Shown: positions 8,318-17,959 of the stretch, in pieces
Layout of the letters: every line of letters starts with the position of its first letter
Position numbering within the stretch: the first letter of the stretch is position 1
Assembly: GCF_012224145.1 (NCBI RefSeq)
Contig: NZ_CP041030.1
Span: 558,001-622,000, forward strand
Source of the DNA: Francisella sp. LA112445
GTDB lineage: Bacteria; Pseudomonadota; Gammaproteobacteria; Francisellales; Francisellaceae
Direction: 5' to 3'
DNA: 64,000 nt
Notes under the pieces: model-generated
Databases searched by the model: none
What the model was told of the DNA's origin: nothing
The model's input: the letters and a program-made list of their open reading frames with translations, nothing else
Position numbers and translations under genes: made by a program

Positions 8318-10306
8318 ATGTGTGGGATAGTCGGTGCACTTTCGCTAAATAATCCATGTATAAATGTAAATTATGCAAAACCTATGGCTGATAAGATAGC
8401 TCATAGGGGACCTGATGATGCTGGATATTTGTTTTTTCATACAGGTGAGAGGCATAGTAAGAAAGTCTCTTTTTATCAGAGTTTAACAGATACTCAGTTT
8501 GCTAATGTAGATGATATGCTTCCAACTATTGATTCACACTCAGCCCAAAGGGAGTTACATTCTCACGATTATGACTTATATATGGGGCATAGAAGGTTAT
8601 CTATCTTAGATGTAAGTTATGCAGGGCATCAGCCTATGAGTGATTTATCCAGAAATATTTGGATAGCTTATAATGGTGAAATATATAATTTTAAAGAAAT
8701 TAGAGTTGAGCTTGAAAAGTTAGGACATCGATTTAAGAGTCATACTGATACAGAAGTAATAATATATTCTTATATAGAATGGGGCATAGAGAGTATCCAT
8801 AAATTTAATGGTATGTTTGCTTTCTCTTTATATGATAATAATATTAAGAAATTTTATCTTGTCAGAGATCGATATGGTATTAAACCACTGTACTATCACT
8901 TAACACCAGATAATACAATTATATATGCTAGTGAAATAAAGTCTATTTTAGAGTACAGAGATTATGAAACAGAAGTAGATAAAGAAGCACTTTTAGAATA
9001 CTTTACATTTCAAAATATATTTACAAATAAAACTCTTCATAAAAATATTCAAATACTTGAAGCTGGACATTACATAGAGATTGATTTAAAAATCAAAGAT
9101 TATAATAAAATACAATACTGGGATTTTGATTTTTCAGAAGAAGAGTCTATAAAAGATGAAAAAGCGTATGTAGAAGAGTTAGATAGATTATTTAGTCAAG
9201 CAGTTAATCGTCAGCTAGTAGCAGATGTACCGGTTGGTAGTTATCTAAGTGGTGGAATGGATAGTGGTTCTATATCTGCAATAGCGGCGAGTAAATTGCC
9301 ATATATTAATACCTTTACTGTTGGATTTGACTTGAGTAGTGCTAGTGGTTTAGAAAGAAGCTTTGATGAGAGAGCAAAAGCGGAATACATGTCATATAAA
9401 TTTAAGACAGAGCATTATGAGATGGTACTTAAATCTGGTGATATGGAAAGATGTATGACTAAATTTGCTTATCATTTAGAGGAGCCTAGAGTAGGTCAGA
9501 GTTATCCAAATTACTATGCTGCTAAACTTGCAAGTAAGTTTGTCAAGGTGGTGCTCAGCGGTGCTGGTGGAGATGAGCTATTTGCGGGCTATCCATGGAG
9601 ATATTATAGGGCTGTAAATAATGATAGTTTTGATAATTATATAGATAAATATTATAGCTTTTGGAAAAGATTAATTCCAAATAAAGAGATACATAGTGTA
9701 TTTGCTCCTATTATAGGAGATACACAAAATGTATGGACAAGAGATATTTTTGCTAATGTATTTAAAATACCTGTAAAAAATCAAACACCAGAAGAGTATA
9801 TAAATCATTCATTATATTTTGAAGCAAAGACATTTCTTCATGGACTTCTAGTTGTTGAAGATAAACTTTCCATGGCTCATAGTCTTGAGACAAGAGTACC
9901 ATTTCTTGATAATGATTTGGTGGATTTTGCTCAAAAAATACCTGCAAAATATAAATTAGGTGATCTACATAAGGTAATCAAGATGAATGAAAATGAAATA
10001 GGTAAAATGCAAAAAACAAGTGATGGCAAACTAATCTTGCGAAAAGCTATGAGTAAGCATATACCAGAAGACATACACAAAGCAGTAAAACAAGGGTTTA
10101 GTTCTCCTGATAGTAGTTGGTTCAAAGGAGAAAGTATAGAGTTTGTAAAAGCTAAACTATTAAACAATGATGCAAATATTTATAAATATATGGATAAAGA
10201 TGCTACCCAAAAACTTATAAACGAACATTTAAGTGGTGAAGAGAATAGAAGACTATTTATTTGGAGCCTTTTGAATTTCGAAGAGTGGAGTAGTATTTAT
10301 GCATAA
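8318..10306 (+). CDS. AsnB-like glutamine-dependent amidotransferase, copy 1
   Basis: 662 aa. The protein begins MCGIVGAL, so Cys2 is the N-terminal glutaminase nucleophile. HRGPDDAG and the EIYNF region complete the class-II amidotransferase domain. The C-terminal synthetase domain has the PP-loop SGGMDS with Ser at residue 311, later than in the two other copies because of a longer N-terminal half. In O-antigen clusters such enzymes (WbtH, WbpS) amidate uronic-acid carboxyls using glutamine and ATP. First of three such genes in this cluster. It overlaps the next gene by 8 nt. Confidence 0.85.
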   Translation: MCGIVGALSLNNPCINVNYAKPMADKIAHRGPDDAGYLFFHTGERHSKKVSFYQSLTDTQFANVDDMLPTIDSHSAQRELHSHDYDLYMGHRRLSILDVSYAGHQPMSDLSRNIWIAYNGEIYNFKEIRVELEKLGHRFKSHTDTEVIIYSYIEWGIESIHKFNGMFAFSLYDNNIKKFYLVRDRYGIKPLYYHLTPDNTIIYASEIKSILEYRDYETEVDKEALLEYFTFQNIFTNKTLHKNIQILEAGHYIEIDLKIKDYNKIQYWDFDFSEEESIKDEKAYVEELDRLFSQAVNRQLVADVPVGSYLSGGMDSGSISAIAASKLPYINTFTVGFDLSSASGLERSFDERAKAEYMSYKFKTEHYEMVLKSGDMERCMTKFAYHLEEPRVGQSYPNYYAAKLASKFVKVVLSGAGGDELFAGYPWRYYRAVNNDSFDNYIDKYYSFWKRLIPNKEIHSVFAPIIGDTQNVWTRDIFANVFKIPVKNQTPEEYINHSLYFEAKTFLHGLLVVEDKLSMAHSLETRVPFLDNDLVDFAQKIPAKYKLGDLHKVIKMNENEIGKMQKTSDGKLILRKAMSKHIPEDIHKAVKQGFSSPDSSWFKGESIEFVKAKLLNNDANIYKYMDKDATQKLINEHLSGEENRRLFIWSLLNFEEWSSIYA

Positions 10307-10814
10307 GAAAATGTTAAAATTTTTCTTTAAAAAGAGGGAGATTATTAAGCTTAAATTTAATAGGGTATTACCATTTTGTGAATATATTAGTGATAGATGG
10401 GAGAAGGCTCGATATCTAGGGTTTGGAAAGGGGAGTAGTATTTATGACAGTGCAGTGGTTATCGGTGATGTAACAGTTGGAGAAAATACTTGGATCGGGC
10501 CTAATGTTATTTTGGATGGTAGTGGCTGCTTAGAGGTTGGCTCTAATTGTTCTATTTCTGCAGGAGTGCAGATATATTCACATGATAGTTTAAGTTGGGC
10601 AATAAGTGGTGGAGTAAAAAACTACAAATATGCTAAAACAGTTATTGAAGATAATTGTTATATTGGACCAAACGTAATTATTCAAAAAGGTATAAAAATA
10701 GGAAGAGGTTCAATTATTGGAGCAAACAGTTTAGTGAATAAAGATATTCCAGCTAATTCAAAAGCATTTGGTACTCCTATAGAAATAAAAGGAGGAGTAA
10801 TTGAAGATAGATAA
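10299..10814 (+). CDS. Hexapeptide-repeat acyltransferase (LbH), sugar O-acetyltransferase-like
   Basis: 171 aa. Hexapeptide repeats (VIGDVTVG, IGPNVIL, IEDNCYIGPNVII, IGRGSIIGANSLV) and the His in YSHD typical of maltose-O-acetyltransferase-like enzymes indicate a trimeric left-handed beta-helix acyltransferase using acetyl-CoA. The basic N-terminus (MHKKMLKFFFKKRE) is unusual and could be an amphipathic extension. Likely role: O-acetylation of an O-antigen residue or precursor. It overlaps both neighbours (8 and 14 nt). Confidence 0.75.
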   Translation: MHKKMLKFFFKKREIIKLKFNRVLPFCEYISDRWEKARYLGFGKGSSIYDSAVVIGDVTVGENTWIGPNVILDGSGCLEVGSNCSISAGVQIYSHDSLSWAISGGVKNYKYAKTVIEDNCYIGPNVIIQKGIKIGRGSIIGANSLVNKDIPANSKAFGTPIEIKGGVIEDR

Positions 10815-11964
10815 TATACAAGTTTGCTCTAGATGCATTTATGATGAAAGAGTTGCATCTATAAAGTTTGATAAGGAAGGCGTATGCAACTACTGTCATC
10901 AAGTAGATAGATTATCTGATGAGTATGGGACTGGACAAGAAAAAGGGGAGAAAGAGTTTTTTAAAATTGTTGATAAAATAAAAAAAGCAGGTGAGAATAA
11001 AAAATATGACTGTATTATTGGGGTAAGTGGAGGAACAGATTCTTCTTACATGATTCATCTTGCTAAAAAATGGGGCCTAAGACCACTTGCAGTTCATTAT
11101 GATAATACTTGGAATACAGCAATTGCAACAGAGAATATCCGTAAAGTATTAACAGCTCTTGATGTTGATTTATATACTCATGTAATCGATAATAAAGAGT
11201 CTGATGACATTTTTAAATCTTTTTTTTATGCAGATGTGGCAGAAATAGAAGCTGCGACTGATTTAGCTCTTGCAGAAGTAATGTATAGGGCTGCATGGAA
11301 ATACAAAGTGAAATATGTGTTGGAGGGACATTCATTTATTACTGAAGGTATTACACCAGTAGGAAGAAACTACTTTGATGGCAGATATATCAAATTTATT
11401 CATAGAAAGTTTGGTAAGTTGCCTATGAAATCTTACCCTTTAATGACTTTTAATAGATTTTTATTTTGGAGTATGTTTGCTCAAATAAAAAAAATTAGAC
11501 CTTTTTGGTATATAAATTATAATAAAGAAGAAGCAAGATCTTTCTTAGAAAAGGAATATGATTGGAAGTATTATGGTGGGCATCATTTAGAGAATAGGAT
11601 GACTGCTTTCTTTCATGGTATTTATGCTCCTCATAAATTTAATACAGATTTTAGAAATAATACATTATCTGCATTAGTAAGAAATGGTAAAAAAGACAGG
11701 CTTGAAGCATGGGATGAGTACTCTAAAGAACCTAAGGTAGAAAAAGATTTATTAGAGTATTTTAAAAAGAGGCTTGATCTAACTGATGAAGAATATAAGA
11801 TAGTGATGTCAAGAAAACCTAAAAGTTGGTTTGAATATCCAACCTATAAAAAAAGATTCGAATCTCTTAGACCGTTATTTAAAATATTAGCAAAGGCAAA
11901 TTTAGTACCTATGAGTTTTTATCTTAAATATTGTTTTCCTATAAAAAAGGATGATAAAAAATGA
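10801..11964 (+). CDS. N-acetyl sugar amidotransferase (WbpG/PseA-like PP-loop ATPase)
   Basis: 387 aa with a TTG start at 10801, chosen because GGAGGAG precedes it by a normal distance and the next in-frame ATG would remove conserved N-terminal cysteines. Two Cys pairs (CSRC about residue 9, CNYC about residue 30) form a zinc-ribbon-like head; the PP-loop SGGTDSS begins at residue 76. The WbpG/PseA family turns an N-acetyl group into an acetamidino group using ammonia delivered by a HisH/HisF-like pair, which are the next two genes. Co-occurrence of all three makes the call firm. Confidence 0.88.
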   Translation: MKIDNIQVCSRCIYDERVASIKFDKEGVCNYCHQVDRLSDEYGTGQEKGEKEFFKIVDKIKKAGENKKYDCIIGVSGGTDSSYMIHLAKKWGLRPLAVHYDNTWNTAIATENIRKVLTALDVDLYTHVIDNKESDDIFKSFFYADVAEIEAATDLALAEVMYRAAWKYKVKYVLEGHSFITEGITPVGRNYFDGRYIKFIHRKFGKLPMKSYPLMTFNRFLFWSMFAQIKKIRPFWYINYNKEEARSFLEKEYDWKYYGGHHLENRMTAFFHGIYAPHKFNTDFRNNTLSALVRNGKKDRLEAWDEYSKEPKVEKDLLEYFKKRLDLTDEEYKIVMSRKPKSWFEYPTYKKRFESLRPLFKILAKANLVPMSFYLKYCFPIKKDDKK

Positions 11965-12578
11965 TTACAATAGTTGATTATGGAATGGGAAATTTAGGCT
12001 CAATAAAAAACATGTTTAAATATATAGGTGTTGAATCAGTAATAGAGAATGATCTTGACAAGATTAAAAATGCGTCGAGAATACTACTTCCTGGTGTTGG
12101 ATCTTTCGATACTGCGATGAAAAAGATTAATGAAAGCGATCTAAAGGAAGTGTTGAATGAAAAAGCCTTGAAAGAACAAATTCCCGTCCTTGGTATCTGT
12201 TTAGGAATGCAACTTTTGACAAACTCTAGTGAGGAGGGTAGTTTATCTGGACTTGGTTGGATAGATGCAGAAACAATTAGTTTTAAAAATAAAATTGATA
12301 AAAAATATAGAGTTCCACATATGGGCTGGAATGTGGTTGAGCAATCTAATGATAGTTTGCTTACTCATGGTTTCGAAGAATTTGATGAGACTAGGTTTTA
12401 TTTCGTACATTCTTATTTTGTCAAAGTAAAAAATGAAAATAACTCAATTTTAAAGGCGAATTACGGTTGTGAGTTTGATTGTGCAATTCAAAAAGAAAAT
12501 ATTTTTGGTGCACAGTTCCACCCTGAAAAGAGCCATAAATTTGGTATGAAGTTATTTGAGAATTTCTCAAGGATATAA
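11961..12578 (+). CDS. HisH-like glutamine amidotransferase partner of WbpG
   Basis: 205-aa class-I glutaminase. The nucleophile elbow GICLGMQLL carries the catalytic Cys, and the His-Glu pair lies in FHPEKS near the C-terminus. In Pseudomonas O5 such HisH2 proteins feed ammonia to the WbpG/HisF2 complex and not to histidine synthesis. The position between the WbpG-like and HisF-like genes, with a 4-nt overlap upstream (ATGA), supports the sugar role. Confidence 0.88.
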   Translation: MITIVDYGMGNLGSIKNMFKYIGVESVIENDLDKIKNASRILLPGVGSFDTAMKKINESDLKEVLNEKALKEQIPVLGICLGMQLLTNSSEEGSLSGLGWIDAETISFKNKIDKKYRVPHMGWNVVEQSNDSLLTHGFEEFDETRFYFVHSYFVKVKNENNSILKANYGCEFDCAIQKENIFGAQFHPEKSHKFGMKLFENFSRI

Positions 12579-12579
12579 T

Positions 12580-13341
12580 ATGTTAAGAACTAGAGTAATT
12601 CCTTCTTTATTATTAAAAAATGAAAGTCTTGTGAAGACAGTTAAGTTTAAAGAATATAATTATATTGGTGACCCTATTAATACAGTTAGGATATTTAATG
12701 AACTAGAAGTTGATGAGTTAATGTTTTTAGATATATTTGCTTCAAAAGAAAATAGACCGATTAATTTTAAAATATTGGCGGATATCGCCAATGAATGTTT
12801 TATGCCACTTAGTTATGGTGGTAATATTAAAAGTTTAAAAGATGCTAAGAAAATCTTTGAAATAGGTTTTGAGAAAGTTGTGATTAATTCCAATGCTTTT
12901 AATAACCTAAAACTTATAAAAGATATTGCTCAATACTTTGGAAATCAAAGTATAGTAGGTTCAATCGATGTGAAGAAATCTTTTTTTGGAAATGAAAAAG
13001 TTTATTCTTGTCATGGGAAAAAAAAACAAAATGTTGGCATTATTGAATGGGCAAAAAGACTTGAAAATGCTGGAGTTGGGGAACTTCTGATTACATCAGT
13101 AGAGAGAGAAGGAAGCTGGGAGGGGTATGATGTAAAACTTATTAAGAGCATAACAGAAAGTGTACAAGTACCAGTAATAGCAAATGGTGGATGTGGAAAA
13201 GTTGAACACATAGGTGAAGTTGTAAAAAGAGGTAATGCTTCAGCATGTGCTGTTGGTAGTATGGTTGTTTATCAAAAGAAAGGAATGGGTGTTTTAGTTA
13301 ACTTTCCTGATAGGAAAGAATTAGAAGAGAGTATAAAATAA
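12580..13341 (+). CDS. HisF-like cyclase-fold subunit of the acetamidino-sugar module
   Basis: 253 aa. The start is placed at 12580 (MLRTRVIPSLLLKN), the conserved HisF-type N-terminus preceded by AAGGAT; an in-frame ATG at 12556 would add eight unconserved residues. The (beta-alpha)8 barrel blocks are seen at the N-terminus and in VPVIANGGCGKVEH, and SIDVKK holds the first barrel Asp. It works with the HisH-like protein as an ammonia channel for WbpG. The stop shares its last A with the next ATG. Confidence 0.87.
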   Translation: MLRTRVIPSLLLKNESLVKTVKFKEYNYIGDPINTVRIFNELEVDELMFLDIFASKENRPINFKILADIANECFMPLSYGGNIKSLKDAKKIFEIGFEKVVINSNAFNNLKLIKDIAQYFGNQSIVGSIDVKKSFFGNEKVYSCHGKKKQNVGIIEWAKRLENAGVGELLITSVEREGSWEGYDVKLIKSITESVQVPVIANGGCGKVEHIGEVVKRGNASACAVGSMVVYQKKGMGVLVNFPDRKELEESIK

Positions 13342-14039
13342 TGAGTGATTTTACTTTTGATTATTATAAAAAAATTTTTCAAACAGCATTAGATAGTGAT
13401 TATCAAGTTATAACACTAAAGGAATTTTTTAGTGAAGAATATGATAAAAATAAAAAAATAGTTGTAAATAGGATAGATGTAGACGTTAAGATAGATCGAC
13501 TTAAAACTATTTATAAAATATTTAAAGAATTGAATCTGAAAGCTAGTGTATATGTAAGGCTACATGCACCAAATTATAACTTATTATCTATTGGGAATAT
13601 TAAAATAATGCAAGAATTGATCTCTATTGGATGTGAAATAGGACTTCATACAGAATTAGAGGATATAGGAGGATATTGCAATATAAATAAAGTAAAGTTA
13701 TTAAAACAAGAAATAAAGTTGTTTGAAACTTTATTTGATATAAAAGTTTACGGTACAGCGTCACATGGTGATATGACACACTATAATAATCTTGATTTCT
13801 GGAAAACTCATAGTTATAGCGATTTTGGACTATTATATGAAGCTTATGATAAACAACTATGGAATAATTGCAGATATGTCAGTGATAGTGAGTGGACGAG
13901 ATGGAAAGCTTATGAAAATGGCAGGTTGCTAGGAAATGATAGAAGAACACCTAGCGAGCATATAATTGAAGATAAACCAAAAGTATTACACATTTTAACA
14001 CATCCTGAAAGTTGGTATGAGGGCTACATCTATGAATAA
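13341..14039 (+). CDS. Polysaccharide deacetylase-like (NodB/CE4 fold) protein
   Basis: 232 aa. The RIDVDVK motif near residue 47 and IGLHTE near residue 107 match the first Asp motif and the His motif of CE4 deacetylase-like proteins often found in O-antigen loci. The classic HxxxH zinc pair is not complete, so catalytic activity is uncertain. It could deacetylate a sugar or lipid-linked intermediate. It shares a base with the HisF-like stop and overlaps the next gene slightly. Confidence 0.6.
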   Translation: MSDFTFDYYKKIFQTALDSDYQVITLKEFFSEEYDKNKKIVVNRIDVDVKIDRLKTIYKIFKELNLKASVYVRLHAPNYNLLSIGNIKIMQELISIGCEIGLHTELEDIGGYCNINKVKLLKQEIKLFETLFDIKVYGTASHGDMTHYNNLDFWKTHSYSDFGLLYEAYDKQLWNNCRYVSDSEWTRWKAYENGRLLGNDRRTPSEHIIEDKPKVLHILTHPESWYEGYIYE

Positions 14040-14961
14040 TATAACGATTGAATCATCAAAGATAATCGAATTACTTATAGATAAGAATTTATATGTAAGA
14101 GATAATAAAGTCATAAGTAATTGTAATATGCTTACAGATTTGGAGAATACTACGAACACATCCATAAATTTTATAAGAAAATCCAGCTATGATTTATCAT
14201 TGTTAAAAAGTAGTATTGTTTTAGTTCCAATTGATTTTAAAGATGTATCAAATGAAAAGAGTCTTATTTATACAATAAATCCACAGCTAGCAATAGTTTA
14301 TGTAGTTAATAGCTTTTTTTCAGATAAGGTGCTGAATACAATAAGTGAAAAAGCATCGATAGATAAAACAGCTAAATTAGGGAAAAATATAAACATAGGA
14401 GATAATGTAGTAATTGGCAAAAATTGCATCATAGGAGATAATACTTATATTTATCCTAATTGTGTAATTTATCCAAATACTGTTATTGGTTCAAATGTAA
14501 TTATTAATGCAGGTGCTAAAATAGGTCAGGAAGGATTTGGATATATCAAAGATTTAGATGGGAAATATATACAATTTCCTCATATTGGAAAAGTAATAAT
14601 AAAAGATAATGTCGAGATAGGCTCAAATAGTTGTATAGATAAAGGAGCTTTGTCAGATACTGTCATAGGTGAGAATACAAAAATTGATAATTTATGTCAT
14701 ATTTCTCATAATGTAAAAATTGGTAAAAATTGTTTAATTGTAGCAAAAGCAGAAATCAGTGGAAGTACATCTATAGGTGATGATGTTTATATAGGACCAA
14801 ATGTATCAATAATTGATGGCATTTCAATAGGTCATAATGCCGTCATTGGAATGGGTGCTATTGTAAGAAGTGATGTGAATGATAGAAGTACTATTGTACC
14901 TTTTGAAGCTTTTGAGAAAAGAGATTATATTAAAAAATTAAAGGTTTTAAATGGTGAATAA
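14032..14961 (+). CDS. LpxD-like sugar N-acyltransferase (left-handed beta helix)
   Basis: 309 aa from the ATG at 14032, preferred over the ATG at 14017 because GAGGG lies just upstream. Hexapeptide repeats cover about residues 110-290, including KIGQEGFGY and CHISHNVKIG, both LpxD-like blocks with the presumed catalytic His. LpxD enzymes transfer a 3-hydroxyacyl chain to an amino sugar. Its neighbour at 14951 is a MaoC-type hydratase that could supply an (R)-3-hydroxyacyl donor, so this protein may 3-hydroxyacylate an O-antigen amino sugar (inference) and is unlikely to act in lipid A synthesis. Confidence 0.75.
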   Translation: MNNITIESSKIIELLIDKNLYVRDNKVISNCNMLTDLENTTNTSINFIRKSSYDLSLLKSSIVLVPIDFKDVSNEKSLIYTINPQLAIVYVVNSFFSDKVLNTISEKASIDKTAKLGKNINIGDNVVIGKNCIIGDNTYIYPNCVIYPNTVIGSNVIINAGAKIGQEGFGYIKDLDGKYIQFPHIGKVIIKDNVEIGSNSCIDKGALSDTVIGENTKIDNLCHISHNVKIGKNCLIVAKAEISGSTSIGDDVYIGPNVSIIDGISIGHNAVIGMGAIVRSDVNDRSTIVPFEAFEKRDYIKKLKVLNGE

Positions 14962-15373
14962 AATACTTATAGAAGAGATTCAAGAGGGAATGGAGGTTAG
15001 CTATAGTCAGACGATCACCGATGCAGATGTAAAAGCTTTTGCAGGAATCTCTGGCGATAGAAATCCTGTGCATATGGATGAAGAGTATGCTGGGAACTCA
15101 AGATTTAAAAAACGAATAGCTCATGGGATGCTTTCCGCTTCATTTTTCTCAGCATTATTTGGTACTAAAATACCAGGGGAAGGTTGTGTGTATGTTGCTC
15201 AAAGTTTACAGTTCAAAAGACCTGTATATCTTGGAGATACAGTAGTGGCAACTGTAACAGTTACAAAAGTAGATTTAGATAAAAGAAGAGTGTTTTTTAG
15301 AACAACTTGTAAAGTAAAAAATAAAATAGTGATAGATGGAGAAGCGGAACTTTATGTTCCAAAAGAGAAATGA
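14951..15373 (+). CDS. MaoC-like (R)-specific enoyl-CoA hydratase
   Basis: 140-aa hot-dog-fold protein. The hydratase-2 motif is present as GDRNPVHMDEEYA (Asp and His catalytic), followed by RIAHGML. Such proteins hydrate short enoyl-CoA to (R)-3-hydroxyacyl-CoA. It overlaps the LpxD-like acyltransferase gene by 11 nt and the next glycosyltransferase gene by 4 nt (ATGA), so it is embedded in the O-antigen operon. A role in making the acyl donor for an N-(3-hydroxyacyl) sugar is the natural inference. Confidence 0.82.
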   Translation: MVNKILIEEIQEGMEVSYSQTITDADVKAFAGISGDRNPVHMDEEYAGNSRFKKRIAHGMLSASFFSALFGTKIPGEGCVYVAQSLQFKRPVYLGDTVVATVTVTKVDLDKRRVFFRTTCKVKNKIVIDGEAELYVPKEK

Positions 15374-16620
15374 AAATTGCATTAATAGACAATATGAATA
15401 ATAATTTTTTTGCTTTTGCAAGATATTTAAGAGACTCAGGGTTAAATGCAGTTGTATATGAAATTCCAAATTCTTCTATGAATCATTTTAGTTCTCAGTC
15501 TGATACATTTTATGATGTAAAGAAAATAAACTGGATTAAAAAATTTCCAGTTGATATTAATAATAAAAACTGGCTCTTTTTTGAAAAAGAAAAGATAATT
15601 GATGAATTTGCAGATTATGATCTTATAATTTCATGTGGTCTTAGTAGTGCTTATTTAGAAAGGGCTGGGCTAAAGTCAGATATTATAATTCCTTATGGTT
15701 CAGATTTGTATATGATACCATTTAAGAAGATCAAATTTTCATTATCTTTATCTTTTATAAGAAGTTTATTTTTATTTTCTCAGGCGAGATATCAAATTAA
15801 GGCATATGAAAATAGTAGAGTATTGATAACTGATAATGGATATGAACTTTATAGAAATGCATTAATAGATTTAAATTTGCGGGCACTTAACCTAGGTATT
15901 CCTATGCTTTATAGTAAGGAAGATTTAGACTCAGATGAGAATATGAAGATTTGGTCTTTTTTAGATAAGTATGATTTTATAGTTTTTAATCACTCTAGGC
16001 AATATTGGTGTAGTAATATTGATGAGTTGGACGACTTTAGTAAGTATGGTGGAGCAAAAAGGAATGATAAATTAATTAAAGCATTTGCCAGGTTTATTAA
16101 AATTACAGCTTTTTCAAATCCAATATTGGTTTTATTTGAATATGGTCCTGATGTGGAAAGTTCAAAAAAATTGGTTAACAAACTCGATATAAGTAAATAT
16201 GTCGTATGGATGCCTGTTATGGATCGCAAGAATACTATGTATGGTTTATCAAAGGCTACTTTTTCTTCAAATGCTTTCAGGGAGAGTAAAACAGATATAG
16301 GAGGAGTATGTTATGAATCACTAGCTGCTGGAACTTTAAATCTTAATAATTGTATTGAAGCTATTGAAAACCCTGAGCATAAATTCTTTAATTCCCCTAT
16401 GATACACGCATTATCAGATAATGATATCTTAAAGATTTTTCTTGATTATGAAAGCAGTCCGCAAAAGTATAAAAAAATGAGTCAAGTTTCAAAAGAGTGG
16501 TTTGAAGAGAATTTAGGAGTGGGTTTGGCTAAAAAGTATGTAAAGCTTATTAAATTATTAGTTAAGAACAGAAAACTTACTCAAAATGATATTGAAGTGA
16601 GGAGTTTATTTGAAAAATAA
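15370..16620 (+). CDS. Probable GT-B glycosyltransferase
   Basis: 416 aa, no signal peptide or clear membrane segment. A C-terminal acceptor/donor region around GGVCYESLAAGT resembles the E-x7-E type donor-binding site of family-4-like GT-B enzymes. The N-terminal half is divergent. The place in the cluster, immediately before the flippase, fits one of the linkages of the O-unit. Family assignment is tentative. Confidence 0.6.
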   Translation: MKIALIDNMNNNFFAFARYLRDSGLNAVVYEIPNSSMNHFSSQSDTFYDVKKINWIKKFPVDINNKNWLFFEKEKIIDEFADYDLIISCGLSSAYLERAGLKSDIIIPYGSDLYMIPFKKIKFSLSLSFIRSLFLFSQARYQIKAYENSRVLITDNGYELYRNALIDLNLRALNLGIPMLYSKEDLDSDENMKIWSFLDKYDFIVFNHSRQYWCSNIDELDDFSKYGGAKRNDKLIKAFARFIKITAFSNPILVLFEYGPDVESSKKLVNKLDISKYVVWMPVMDRKNTMYGLSKATFSSNAFRESKTDIGGVCYESLAAGTLNLNNCIEAIENPEHKFFNSPMIHALSDNDILKIFLDYESSPQKYKKMSQVSKEWFEENLGVGLAKKYVKLIKLLVKNRKLTQNDIEVRSLFEK

Positions 16621-17959
16621 GATTAGAAATATTTTTGCTAATGATCTATTGAAGAAAGGTCTTAGTGATAGTAAATATTATATGATAGCAAATTTAGGGA
16701 GTAAAGCTTTAGGGTTTTTAGTTATACCTTTATTAGCTAGAAATGTAAGTATTGAAGATTTTGCTAATTACGATTTATTTTTAGTTATTTCAGGGTTTAT
16801 TCAGATTTTAGTTACTTTAGGAATTGATAGTGGTATTGCAATACTAATGGCAGAATCAAAAAATGATTTCCTCAGACTTTCATTTTATTATGTTTCTACT
16901 CTTATTATTAGTATACTATTTTTATTAGTATTAATGCTTGGTGTAAATAGTGTATTTTTTTTCTCTGATAAGTTTTTTTCATTAAATCAGCAGATGTGGT
17001 TACTGATAGGTATCTATGTATTATTTTGTATAATTACATATCATACGTTCAATTTTTTAAGGTGGCAAACAAAGGCTAGAAGTGCGGCTTTTTTAAATCT
17101 ATTTACATATATTTCAGGGGCAGTCATTGGTGTTATATTATTGTTTTTTAAGAAAGAAGTAACTTCATATATTTATGGTTTGATAATAGGTGGCTTTTTA
17201 GGCAGTTTAATAGCTCTTATCATATCAAAAGAATATATAAGAGCTTTCAAGATATTAGATAATTCAAAAGTTTTATTAAAGGACCTATTCAAATTGTCTC
17301 TACCTTTTGTTCCAAATTATATAGGTAATAATTTGATGCAAATGTCAGATAGAGTAGTGATTCTCATGTTTTTTGGAAAGTATGAATTAGGTTTATATGC
17401 AGCCTTAATGAGGTTTGCGCAAATACCCCAGTTTATTCTAACAACGATAACGGGAGGATTTTTGCCTGTGATGTATAACAATTATACAAGTGAAAAAGGA
17501 GTGAGATTAATTAGGAGTCTGTTTCACTCATATATTAGTTTAATTCCATTATTATTCTTATCTTGTTATTTCTTATCTGATTATCTTATTTTAATCTTTA
17601 CAGGGAAAAAGTATTTGTTATCTGCATATTTATTGCCAATAGCGGTTACTTCTGTTCTATTTGTTAATGGTACCCAATGTGGAGGGTTTGGTTTCACTGT
17701 TAAAAGAAAAACACATATTATAGCTTATGTTACATTTTTAAGTTTGATTATTAACTTTATATTAAGTGTTATTTTAGGATTGAAGATTGGGTTGGCTGGT
17801 GTAATACTAGGAACATTAGTAGCAGGTATAATAAGAACTTATATTCATATGAAGTATTCTGAAAAATTACATCATTTTGGTTATAGCTTTAAATATTTAT
17901 TATTTATTTCGATCCTAGTATTAATGTTGTCATATTTTAGTATTTTAGGGAATTTGTGA
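16610..17959 (+). CDS. wzx: O-antigen flippase (Wzx, polysaccharide transporter family)
   Basis: 449-aa polytopic membrane protein with about 12 predicted hydrophobic segments spread over the whole length. It starts at TTG (16610) with GAGGAG upstream; no good ATG exists until residue 23. The N-terminus (GSKALGFLVIPLLARNVS) is the usual MATE-like Wzx opening. It moves undecaprenyl-linked O-units across the inner membrane. It overlaps both flanking genes. Confidence 0.85.
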   Translation: MKNKIRNIFANDLLKKGLSDSKYYMIANLGSKALGFLVIPLLARNVSIEDFANYDLFLVISGFIQILVTLGIDSGIAILMAESKNDFLRLSFYYVSTLIISILFLLVLMLGVNSVFFFSDKFFSLNQQMWLLIGIYVLFCIITYHTFNFLRWQTKARSAAFLNLFTYISGAVIGVILLFFKKEVTSYIYGLIIGGFLGSLIALIISKEYIRAFKILDNSKVLLKDLFKLSLPFVPNYIGNNLMQMSDRVVILMFFGKYELGLYAALMRFAQIPQFILTTITGGFLPVMYNNYTSEKGVRLIRSLFHSYISLIPLLFLSCYFLSDYLILIFTGKKYLLSAYLLPIAVTSVLFVNGTQCGGFGFTVKRKTHIIAYVTFLSLIINFILSVILGLKIGLAGVILGTLVAGIIRTYIHMKYSEKLHHFGYSFKYLLFISILVLMLSYFSILGNL

